This document shows positions 1 through 6,216 of a stretch of DNA of 8,609 nt, one piece after another. Source of the stretch: CAZKCI01 sp964551475 (lineage in GTDB: Bacteria; Auribacterota; Erginobacteria; Erginobacterales; CAZKCI01); NCBI GenBank assembly GCA_964551475.1, contig CAZKCI010000082.1:1-8609 (forward strand), written 5' to 3'. The translations under genes were made by a program, and so were the position numbers. Every line of letters starts with the position of its first letter. Within the stretch, counting starts at the first letter, position 1. The notes under the pieces were generated by a model, which made no database searches, was not told where the DNA came from, and saw only the letters and a program-made list of their open reading frames with translations.

Positions 1-94
1 CACAGGCCATCGCCAGCTCTTTCTGGGTGACCTGCAGTTTTTTACGCCTTGCTCGAACGGCAGCGCCAAGTTGTTCTGGATTATGGATATTCAT
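1..94 (-). CDS. HipB/Xre-type HTH regulator, N-terminal 31 codons (partial)
   Basis: The reading frame begins at an ATG (complement of 92-94) and runs off the left edge. The visible residues start MNIHNPEQLGAAVRARRKK and continue LQVTQKELAMAC. This is the first part of an Xre/Cro-type helix-turn-helix: a basic first helix, then the T-Q-x-E-L-A pattern that opens the second helix. The opening most resembles small HipB-like or y4mF-like antitoxin-regulators, which usually bind a HipA-type kinase toxin and repress their own operon. A toxin gene would lie off the window to the left, so the toxin-antitoxin role is inference. The ribosome site is poor (GGCGG a few bases upstream). Three palindromic operator-like sites lie directly upstream, fitting autoregulation. 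The region is more AT-rich than the rest of the window. HTH class is fairly sure; the HipB assignment is moderate. Confidence 0.75.
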   Translation of the reverse strand, partial: MNIHNPEQLGAAVRARRKKLQVTQKELAMAC

Positions 95-95
95 G

Positions 96-209
96 TTACC
101 GCCAGGGAATATTCCATAACATTGATGGTCAGTCAAGACTATATTTTACCGTTCGGTAACAAATAGGCTTCATCTAGGTCCAATGCCTGCATTTATTCCC
201 GATCGGTAA
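96..209 (-). promoter_or_regulatory. Three evenly spaced operator-like palindromes upstream of the HTH gene
   Basis: Three 14-bp sites share the plan TTACCG-N2-CGGTAA. Site B (146-159, TTACCGTTCGGTAA) is a perfect palindrome. Site C (196-209, TTCCCGATCGGTAA) has one symmetry mismatch. Site A (96-109, TTACCGCCAGGGAA) keeps a perfect left half and a 4/6 right half, and touches the start codon region. The sites begin at 96, 146 and 196, exactly 50 bp apart, close to five helical turns. A 10-bp palindrome GGAATATTCC (106-115) overlaps site A. HipB-type repressors are known to bind several palindromic operators upstream of their own genes, so these are likely binding sites of the adjacent regulator. 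Binding itself is inferred. Confidence 0.6.
108..166 (-). promoter_or_regulatory. Candidate promoters of the HTH gene
   Basis: Two weak minus-strand possibilities exist. (1) A -10 box TATAGT (complement of 138-143) sits just downstream of operator B; the -35 position (about 160-166) is poor. It would give a leader of roughly 37 nt. (2) A good -35 TTGACT (complement of 131-136) has, 17 bp on, a 4/6 -10 AATATT at 108-113, overlapping operator A. Either would be blocked by operator occupancy. I cannot choose between them from sequence. Confidence 0.3.
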
Positions 210-518
210 CGATTTGCTTATTGAACATGGTTGGGCTGCTCGGTTTCCCCCACTGGCGATTTGAGCAGCTTTATATAACAGCCTGCTGCTCAAGCGGAAT
301 TGGGATGAAATAGCGGCCAGAAGGCAGGTTCCCGTTCCCAATGAGGGATGGTCAGCCCGGATAGGGGTTTCAGTGCCAGCATCGGGTCGGACAGGCGGGT
401 CAGATCCGATGAACCTCTTTCCCCCCGCCTGTCTTCACAACTTCTCCCGCCGGGGTTAGGGTGAACCGCTAATCTACATTTTTCTCTTCTCGGCGCAGTC
501 GGTCAAGACGATGTGACT
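210..518. other. Gene-free stretch with two perfect inverted repeats
   Basis: I see no supportable gene here. Two perfect inverted repeats stand out. One is 9 bp: TTGAGCAGC (261-269) with GCTGCTCAA (285-293), around a 15-base AT-rich loop containing TATATAA. The other is 10 bp: GACAGGCGGG (390-399) with CCCGCCTGTC (424-433), around a 24-base loop. Neither is followed by a T-run on either strand, so neither looks like an intrinsic terminator. Short open frames exist on the minus strand (for example 290-382, 30 codons) without a ribosome site or recognisable product. The stretch could hold decayed sequence or small structured transcripts. Confidence 0.5.
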
Positions 519-571
519 GAAAAGAAAATCCCGCACGAGCCGAGCTGTAACCAGTCCGGGCCGCGCGGGAT
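519..571 (-). terminator. Hairpin with T-rich tail after the serine hydrolase gene (repeated element, copy 1)
   Basis: ATCCCGC (528-534) and GCGGGAT (565-571) form a perfect 7-bp stem closing a 30-base interior. The interior contains GCC/GGC and CTG/CAG pairings around TAAC. On the minus strand the stem runs into ATTTTCTTTTC, and the hairpin lies about 20 bases after the stop codon at 591, as expected for an intrinsic terminator. The long loop is less typical. A related sequence with the same stem core, the same TGTAACCAGT loop and a T-rich tail on the same side occurs at 7404-7451. Confidence 0.55.
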
Positions 572-590
572 GACCAGCATTTTTCGATCG

Positions 591-2132
591 TCAGTCCGCG
601 CGTTCGAAGGTTCCGCAGCCGTCCTGGTTCAGCAGATCCAGGACCACCGTTTTCACCGCGCCGCCTTCGTCGGGCTGAAAGCGGACAAACGTCTCGCTCG
701 CCTCATCGCCCATGACGGGGTAGGAGAGGATGAAGGCGTCCCGGTCCCAGTGCTGGAGCGGGAAGCGCATCTTCCGGGGGCCGATCGTCACGGCCAGGGC
801 GTTGTCCCCCGCTTCGATCCGGAGGGATTCGTAGACATCGTTTCTATACGTTCCCGAGTATTTTTCCAGGGGGAGGGGCGGGACGACCACGACTGGGGGA
901 GCGGGCCTTTCCTTCTTCGCCTCCGCGGCGGCCGCGCGGACTTTCTCCAGGCCTTCCCGGCTCCAGTCGCGCGGCGCGGCGCCGAAATACAGGTCGCCGA
1001 AGCGCCGGGCCAGCGCTTCCGGCAACTGGCTCGTCCCCTGGTTGGAGAGGACGACGATCCCGACGGACGCCCGGGGCCAGAACGCGATCATGGTGTGGCA
1101 GCCGGTCGTCCCCCCGTTGTGCCAAATCAGGGGGGAAGACGCGCCTTCCTCGTACACCCAGGACAGGCAGTAGAACACATTGTGACCGCGGGGATCGGGA
1201 CCGGCGATGGTCTTGGGCGAATGGGTGTAGTCCATGTTCTCCGCGCTCACCAGCTTTTTCCCGTCCACCGTGCCGTCGTTGATCTGCAGCCGTATCCACT
1301 GGGCCATGTCGAGGACGTTGGAATTGATTCCGCCCGCCGGGCCGTAGATGTAGACCCAGTCCATGTCCAGGGGGAGAGGGGCGACCTTTCCGCCCTGGAT
1401 ATTGTGCGGTGTCGCTACGTCCCCGGATTTCGTGTACCCGTCGACGCCCGCGCTGGTCTCGGCCATGCCCAGCGGCTTGAAGATCCTCTCCGCGAGCGCC
1501 TCCTCCCACGTCCGGCCGGTGTATCTTTCCACCACCTTCCCGGCGACCAGGAAGAGGTTGTTGACGTAGGCAAACCGGGAGCGGAAGCTCGAGACGGGCT
1601 TGATGAAGCGCAGGGAGCGGATGATATGGTCGCGGTCGAAGCCGAGAAAAGCCTGGCCGTCGCCGGCGTAGGCAGGCATGCCGCTGTGCTGCGCCAGCAG
1701 ATCGCCGATGGTGAATTCCCGCGTCACCCAGGGGTCGTACATGCGGAAATCCGCGAGATGATCGATGACCCGGTCTTCCCAGCCGACCTTGCCCTCGTCC
1801 ACCATCATGGCCACCAGGGCCGCCGTGAAGGCCTTGCTGGTGGAGCCGATCTGGAAGACGGTGGACGTGGTGACGGGTTCGGGCCGGCCCGCGGTCTTGA
1901 CGCCGAAGGCCTTGCCGTACACGACCTTGTCCCCCTGGACTATGGCGATCGCCAGGCCGGGGACCTGCCAGTCCTTCATTCCGGTTTCCGCGTATTTCTC
2001 GAGATCGGAGAGGGCTGTCCGCAACCGCTCCGCGTCCGTCCCGGGGTGCGTCTCCGCCGCGGGCAGGGCATTCACCGGATGAAAGACGGCCAGGCCAACG
2101 ACAGCCATCAGCCCCCAGCATGGTTTTTTCAT
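591..2132 (-). CDS. Exported class C beta-lactamase-family serine hydrolase with C-terminal DUF3471-like domain
   Basis: A 513-residue protein with an N-terminal signal peptide (basic MKK, hydrophobic to about residue 23, likely cleaved near ALPA-A). The Beta-lactamase family fold (PF00144 type) spans roughly residues 40-385 and shows all three active-site motifs: S-x-x-K at 97-100 (STSK), Y-x-N at 189-191 (YVN), and H-N-G at 338-340 in place of KTG. This pattern is shared by class C beta-lactamases, D-amino-acid peptidases and esterases, so the substrate cannot be named. A charged Ala/Lys/Glu linker and a proline stretch (about 391-421) lead to a C-terminal domain (about 422-511) like DUF3471, common in this family. 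It probably acts in the periplasm or outside the cell. The start is supported by AAGGAGG (complement of 2137-2143) four bases before the ATG. It is the last gene of the cluster, 157 bp after the phosphoesterase gene, and is followed by a hairpin. Confidence 0.92.
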   Translation of the reverse strand: MKKPCWGLMAVVGLAVFHPVNALPAAETHPGTDAERLRTALSDLEKYAETGMKDWQVPGLAIAIVQGDKVVYGKAFGVKTAGRPEPVTTSTVFQIGSTSKAFTAALVAMMVDEGKVGWEDRVIDHLADFRMYDPWVTREFTIGDLLAQHSGMPAYAGDGQAFLGFDRDHIIRSLRFIKPVSSFRSRFAYVNNLFLVAGKVVERYTGRTWEEALAERIFKPLGMAETSAGVDGYTKSGDVATPHNIQGGKVAPLPLDMDWVYIYGPAGGINSNVLDMAQWIRLQINDGTVDGKKLVSAENMDYTHSPKTIAGPDPRGHNVFYCLSWVYEEGASSPLIWHNGGTTGCHTMIAFWPRASVGIVVLSNQGTSQLPEALARRFGDLYFGAAPRDWSREGLEKVRAAAAEAKKERPAPPVVVVPPLPLEKYSGTYRNDVYESLRIEAGDNALAVTIGPRKMRFPLQHWDRDAFILSYPVMGDEASETFVRFQPDEGGAVKTVVLDLLNQDGCGTFERAD

Positions 2133-2136
2133 GAAT

Positions 2137-2143
2137 CCTCCTT
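2137..2143 (-). promoter_or_regulatory. Strong ribosome binding site of the serine hydrolase gene
   Basis: On the minus strand AAGGAGG lies four bases before the ATG at 2130-2132. It is the best Shine-Dalgarno in the window and fixes this start. Confidence 0.85.
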
Positions 2144-2191
2144 GGGCATTATATCCTTCGACTCGCTTCGTCCTTCGCTGTCGCTCTTTTC

Positions 2192-2291
2192 CCCTGCCTC
2201 TCCTGCCTCTCCTGCCCTTCCTGCCTATCCTGCCTATCCTGCCCGGCCTGCCGTTCTTTCCCTATTCACCATTCCCCATTCACTATTCCCT
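2192..2291. repeat. Two adjoining low-complexity tandem repeats (9-bp and 7-bp units)
   Basis: Seven 9-bp units of the type TCCTGCCTN run from 2192 to 2254, with variants CTC, CTC, CCT, CTA, CTA, CCG at the unit ends. After a 9-base spacer, four 7-bp units (ATTCACC, ATTCCCC, ATTCACT, ATTCCCT) run from 2264 to 2291. The last overlaps the stop codon of the phosphoesterase gene. The + strand is almost pure pyrimidine, so the transcript of the minus-strand genes is purine-rich here. The array fills most of the gap between two cluster genes. Tract length could vary between strains by slippage. Confidence 0.8.
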
Positions 2292-4068
2292 ACCGCGTGA
2301 CCGGGATGTCGTTCGTTGATCCGAAATACACCCGCATCAGGCTGCGGACAGACCAGAGACCGACTGAGTCACGGAAGATTCCCGCCTCGTCGCGGCCATC
2401 TCCATTGTAGTCTGCCGGCAACGCCCGATCGTTCGCGCTCCCCAGATAAACCCGCGTCACGTTCCGGATCGACCAGAGGCCGTAGGAACCGCGGAAGATG
2501 CCCGCTTCCCAGAATCCGGCGCCGGCGTAATCGCCGGGGACCGCGGTATCGGAGACGGAACCGAAGTAGAAGCGGGTGAGGTTTCTGATCGACCACAGCC
2601 CGGACCCCGGCCGGAAGATCGCGGCATCCCGGGCGCCGTCGGCGTCATAGTCTCCCGGGACCATGATATCGCCCGTGGCGCCGAGATAGATCCTGGTCAC
2701 ATCCCGGATGGACCACTGGCCGTTTGACTCGCGGAAGATGCCCGCATCGGCGGCGCCGTCACCGTCGTAGTCGCCGGGAACTGGCAGATCCCCCGAGCTT
2801 CCCCAGTAGAAACGGCTGATATCCCTTACCGACCAGGACCCGTAGCTTCCCCGGAAGACGGCGATATCCGTCGTCCCGTCTCCGTCATAATCCGCCGGGA
2901 CCACGGAGTCGGTCGAGGCCCCGAAATAGACGCGGGTGAGATTCCTCACCGACCAGAAGCCGTAGCTCCCCCGGAAGACGGCGATATCGCTCGTCCCATC
3001 GCCGTTGTAGTCTCCCGAATCGATCGGGACGGGAACCGGGGTGGGCGTCGGGGTCGGGCGGTAGAGGGTGTAGGAGTCGATCTCAGTCCCGGAGGTGTTG
3101 AGGAACTTGAAGGTGATGTGGGTGTTGTCGGCTTCGATCCGCTGGGCGCCCCAGTCAGTGTTGTAGCGGAACTGGCTGGCCGGGTTGGTGGTGCCCCAGT
3201 CGTAGAGATCCCCCCCTCCCGCCCCGTTCACGAAGTAAGGGATGCCGTCGGTGGACAGTCGCTCGTAGTGGTGGGCGTGGCCGGCCAGAACCGCGTCCGC
3301 CCCCCAGGCCGCGAAGGGCCAGCGCATGTCGGTGATGCCGGGGGCGTAGGAGGAGGAGGAATAGGGGCAGTGGTGCAGGAAAACGATATCCCAGGTCGCG
3401 GTCGAGGCGCCGAGCGCATTTTGGAGCCAGGCCGCTTGGATGGAGGCGGCCGTATTCCCGTCCGGCTCGTTGGCATCGCTGTCGAGGGCAAAGAGATGAA
3501 CTAGGTTCTGGGCGTCGGTCTGCTCGTAGTAGCGCTCATGGCCGGGGAGGGTGAAGTAACTGTAATAGGGGGCGGGGGGGTAGGTATACCAGTCGTGGTT
3601 GCCCATGGTCGGCCAGAAGCGGTTGGCGATAGCCGACGAGGGCCAGCTGCCGGTATAGGGGTAGATGTAGTCGGAGTAAAACTGACCGATGTTGGTGTCG
3701 ATGGTGAAGGCGGTTCCGCTCGGGTAGTTGTTGTCCCCCAGGGTGATGATGAACTCCGGGTTCCAGCCCTTGACCAGGTTGGCCACGGCCGCTTCGTGCG
3801 CGGGGCCGAGATTGTCGCAGGCCTCGCCGTAGTCGCCGATGGCGGCGAAGACGATCGCGGGGCCGGACAAACCGCGGCGCGCGGCCACCGTGTCCGGGCC
3901 GGTGGCGCGGTCGGGGAAGGTCCGGCCGGGGCGGTTCCCTGAGTTTAAATCAACGCCCCCCCCGTCGCTCCGGGCGCCGGAGCCGGCGACGCCGGGGAGG
4001 GAACCGAGCAGCAGGGAAAATGCCGCCGCCGCGGCGGCCCGCCGAAAGCTGATTATGGTCTTCTTCGT
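2290..4068 (-). CDS. Secreted purple-acid-phosphatase-like metallophosphoesterase with six C-terminal propeller blades
   Basis: From a conventional GTG at 3886-3888 the protein has 532 residues and lacks an export signal. The same frame stays open upstream and encodes a textbook signal peptide (KKTIISFRR, an Ala run, then FSLLLGSLPGVAG), so I place the start at ACG 4066-4068, behind AAGGA (592 residues). No ATG, GTG or TTG exists in this frame between the previous gene and 3888. In 592-numbering the calcineurin/PAP metal motifs are D-Y-G (79-81), GDNNY (111-115), GNHDW (156-160), HH (232-233) and GHAHHYER (263-270). This order matches purple acid phosphatases, including the Tyr of GDxxY. A Pro/Thr/Val linker (about 338-348) leads to six exact 40-residue VCBS/FG-GAP-like blades (353-592) with D-x-[DN]-x-D-G loops, of which blade 5 is degenerate (AGAG). 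A G8 tract (3956-3963) lies just after the signal peptide. The natural substrate is unknown. Confidence 0.88.
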   Translation of the reverse strand, partial: TKKTIISFRRAAAAAAFSLLLGSLPGVAGSGARSDGGGVDLNSGNRPGRTFPDRATGPDTVAARRGLSGPAIVFAAIGDYGEACDNLGPAHEAAVANLVKGWNPEFIITLGDNNYPSGTAFTIDTNIGQFYSDYIYPYTGSWPSSAIANRFWPTMGNHDWYTYPPAPYYSYFTLPGHERYYEQTDAQNLVHLFALDSDANEPDGNTAASIQAAWLQNALGASTATWDIVFLHHCPYSSSSYAPGITDMRWPFAAWGADAVLAGHAHHYERLSTDGIPYFVNGAGGGDLYDWGTTNPASQFRYNTDWGAQRIEADNTHITFKFLNTSGTEIDSYTLYRPTPTPTPVPVPIDSGDYNGDGTSDIAVFRGSYGFWSVRNLTRVYFGASTDSVVPADYDGDGTTDIAVFRGSYGSWSVRDISRFYWGSSGDLPVPGDYDGDGAADAGIFRESNGQWSIRDVTRIYLGATGDIMVPGDYDADGARDAAIFRPGSGLWSIRNLTRFYFGSVSDTAVPGDYAGAGFWEAGIFRGSYGLWSIRNVTRVYLGSANDRALPADYNGDGRDEAGIFRDSVGLWSVRSLMRVYFGSTNDIPVTR

Positions 4069-4073
4069 CGGCT

Positions 4074-4080
4074 TCCTTCC
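4074..4080 (-). promoter_or_regulatory. Ribosome binding site pointing to a non-AUG start (ACG 4066-4068)
   Basis: On the minus strand GGAAGGA lies five bases before ACG, whose frame at once encodes Lys-Lys-Thr-Ile-Ile and a hydrophobic signal peptide. ACG differs from ATG by one transition. The site supports initiation here rather than at GTG 3888, which would drop the signal peptide. Confidence 0.55.
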
Positions 4081-4132
4081 CGGGCAAGGCAGTGGGCGGA
4101 TCGCCCGGCGGGGCGCCGCCCTTTCTTGCCCG
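4081..4132 (-). other. Nested hairpin between the MBL gene stop and the phosphoesterase ribosome site
   Basis: CGGGCAAG (4081-4088) pairs with CTTGCCCG (4125-4132). Inside it GGGCGG (4094-4099) pairs with CCGCCC (4116-4121). In the minus-strand transcript the hairpin starts 11 bases after the upstream stop codon and ends exactly where GGAAGGA begins. No T-run follows, so it is not an ordinary intrinsic terminator. It could protect or mark a processing point of the mRNA, or modulate translation of the next gene. Confidence 0.6.
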
Positions 4133-4143
4133 ATAGACTGATG

Positions 4144-6195
4144 TTATCGGGTGACGGGGATGTCACCGGTCGCCCCGAAATAGAGCCGAGTCAGGTCCCG
4201 AACTGCCCAGAGGCCTGAAGAATCGCGGAAGATACCAGTCTCGTCTCTGCTATCGCCATTGAAGTCCGCCGGGACTGGTTGATCTGAAGAACCCCCGAAA
4301 TAGATCCTGGTCACCCCTCTGATCGACCAGAGGCCGGAGGAGGATCGGTAAATGGCCGCGTCCCCAAAACCATCCCCGTTGTATTCACCATGAACCGGCG
4401 TGTCGCTGGAGACTCCAAAGTAAAGCCTGGTCACGCCCCTCGCTGTCCAAAGGCCGGTCGAGGGACGGAAGATGGCCGGTTCTCTGGTCCCATCCCCGTT
4501 GAAATCGCCGGGTACCGCCATGTCCCCGGCCACGCCGCAGTAGAGCCTGGTCATGTTCCTGACCGCCCACAACCCGCTGGAAGAGCGGAACAAACCGGGA
4601 TCAACATCCTGATCCCCGTCATAATCGGCCGGGACCGGCAGGTCATCGCTGACCCCACAGTAGAACCGGCTCAGGCCCCGGATCGACCAGAGGCCATAGT
4701 AGCCCCGGAAAACAGCGAATTCCGATGTTCCGTCTCCGTTGAAGTCTCCGGGAACCGGTTGATCGCCGCTGCCGCCGAAGTAGACCCGGGTCATACCGCG
4801 GACACACCACATCCCATAGGTACCCCGGAAGACGGCCATCTCGTCTGTTCCATCCCCGTTGTAGTCCCCGGAATCCAGTGTGGGTGCGCCGGCCGAAGCC
4901 GAAACCTGGTTGGAATACCGTCTTTCGTAGTAATAATCGGTCCGGACGGCCGACACCCGATAGAAGTACGATTTCCCGGGGGAGACCGACGTGTCCGTAT
5001 AGTTCGAACCAGGGACGGGGTACGGAGTGATTTTCTCGTAGATGCCGCAGGCTTCACTCATCCCGGGCAGGACATCCGCCCCTCCTCCCGCGTCTCCCCC
5101 GTCCCGGGTCGAGCGGAAGACGTCGTACCTGACGTGCTCCGCCGGGATAGCCCCCCCCTGTGAATCCATCGTCACATCGTCCCAATCCAGAATCACGGAT
5201 TGGGCGGTATGACTGGAGATCATCAACCCCGAAGGAAGAGCGGGAGGATAGGCCGCCCGGGTCGTGGGGTTGCGATCGTCGAAAAGGCCGTCCCAGATTT
5301 TCTGGCGGACGACGCTGTAGTTGCCCGAATTATCCGCTTTGACGGTGATGTTGCCGTCGAGAAAGGTCATGTAGATGGACGTGCTGTTGGCCATCAGGCG
5401 GTCCAGGCATTCCGTCGTCGGGTGAAAGGCGGAGCCGATGCAGGAGATGAAAGCGTAACCGGGGTGAACGGAGTGGACCTGGTTGATCCAGGCCGCGCTG
5501 TTGGCGCCGTCGGAGACGGACCCGTGATGGGCCACCTTGTGGAAGTCCGCGGGGACGTCCCCGCCGTAGTCGGCGAGCGTCGCGTTGACCACGGCGTCCC
5601 CGGAGAGATCGCCGGTGAAGATGAAGCTGGAGGAGCCGAACCTCAAGGCCAGGACGACGGAATCGCGGTTGGTGGTCCCGCTCGAGCCCACGGAGAGGCA
5701 GCGGACGGTCACGTCCGGATCCCAGGAGAGAAAGCACCCCGTGTCGAACGCGCCCGGCGTCGCTCCGCCCGACGCCTCGGGATCGGCCGCCCCTTTCACG
5801 ACCCAGGGGCAGCCCTCGGAGACAACCGGGACGGCGAAATGGTCGTGGAAGTAGCCCGTCGGATCGCCCGTGGTCGGGCTGTAGACCTTTCTAACCTCGA
5901 ATGATTTCAGCAGTTCCTCCAGTCCCCCGAAATGGTCGGCGTCGTTGTGGGTGGCGACCATATAGTCGATCACGCCGTCGAAACCTTCCAGGGACTGGAG
6001 GAACGGCACGACGACGTCCTTCCCGTCGTTCGGCTTGCCTCCGTCGATGATCACGTCCTTCCCATTGGGAAGCTTGATGTAGTTTACATCGCCGGTGCCG
6101 ATCTCGATCATGGTCCAGCGCAGATACCCGGCCCGGGCCGGGAGGGAAACCCAGCAGGAGGCAAGCACAGCGATCAGGATGACTCTGGGTTTCAT
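4144..6195 (-). CDS. Secreted ComEC-type MBL-fold hydrolase with Fn3-like domain and six propeller blades
   Basis: A 683-residue protein. The export signal covers residues 1-22 (MKPR, hydrophobic stretch, cleavage likely after ARA). An alternative lipobox L-A-S-C at 11-14 is less likely because it is so close to the N-terminus. The metallo-beta-lactamase fold spans about 27-300 with T-H-N-D-A-D-H (82-88), F-T-G-D (193-196) and A-H-H-G-S (222-226). These are the motifs of the C-terminal domain of ComEC/Rec2 and its stand-alone relatives, many of them nucleases or phosphodiesterases. An Fn3-like domain (about 318-436) follows. Then come six blades of exactly 40 residues (444-683), starting just after LDSG and ending IPVTR at the C-terminus. 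Cysteines replace the usual Phe in the Y-F-G of blades 2 and 3. The gene starts 21 bp after the GH53 stop, so the two are probably co-transcribed; the ribosome site (GAGG, two bases from ATG) is poor. Substrate unknown. Confidence 0.88.
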   Translation of the reverse strand: MKPRVILIAVLASCWVSLPARAGYLRWTMIEIGTGDVNYIKLPNGKDVIIDGGKPNDGKDVVVPFLQSLEGFDGVIDYMVATHNDADHFGGLEELLKSFEVRKVYSPTTGDPTGYFHDHFAVPVVSEGCPWVVKGAADPEASGGATPGAFDTGCFLSWDPDVTVRCLSVGSSGTTNRDSVVLALRFGSSSFIFTGDLSGDAVVNATLADYGGDVPADFHKVAHHGSVSDGANSAAWINQVHSVHPGYAFISCIGSAFHPTTECLDRLMANSTSIYMTFLDGNITVKADNSGNYSVVRQKIWDGLFDDRNPTTRAAYPPALPSGLMISSHTAQSVILDWDDVTMDSQGGAIPAEHVRYDVFRSTRDGGDAGGGADVLPGMSEACGIYEKITPYPVPGSNYTDTSVSPGKSYFYRVSAVRTDYYYERRYSNQVSASAGAPTLDSGDYNGDGTDEMAVFRGTYGMWCVRGMTRVYFGGSGDQPVPGDFNGDGTSEFAVFRGYYGLWSIRGLSRFYCGVSDDLPVPADYDGDQDVDPGLFRSSSGLWAVRNMTRLYCGVAGDMAVPGDFNGDGTREPAIFRPSTGLWTARGVTRLYFGVSSDTPVHGEYNGDGFGDAAIYRSSSGLWSIRGVTRIYFGGSSDQPVPADFNGDSRDETGIFRDSSGLWAVRDLTRLYFGATGDIPVTR

Positions 6196-6216
6196 TGCCT
6201 CACTATCCGTTCCGCA

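Noticed and set aside
290..382. A 30-codon minus-strand frame with ATG in the gene-free stretch
   Set aside because: It has no ribosome site, no recognisable product, and an overlapping alternative frame is equally open.
450..480. GTTAGGG resembling an integron attC core site
   Set aside because: It fails the GTTRRRY consensus at the last base, and no matching inverse core or integrase is present.
2148..2153. Perfect TATAAT on the minus strand before the serine hydrolase gene
   Set aside because: Transcription would start inside the Shine-Dalgarno at 2137-2143 and no -35 lies at the right distance, so I do not call a promoter.
513..2300. A 595-codon open frame on the + strand
   Set aside because: It is the antisense of the serine hydrolase gene, has no recognisable domain, and its end reads through the low-complexity repeats. 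Long antisense frames are expected in GC-rich DNA.
2340..3020. 120-bp periodic repeats that could suggest a CRISPR or satellite array
   Set aside because: The units are diverged, contiguous without spacers, and translate to 40-residue blades in the minus-strand frame.
4390..5904. Long + strand frames (4390-5163 and 5200-5904) with periodic sequence
   Set aside because: They are antisense shadows of the MBL/propeller gene. Their internal periodicity is only the 120-bp blade repeat read backwards.
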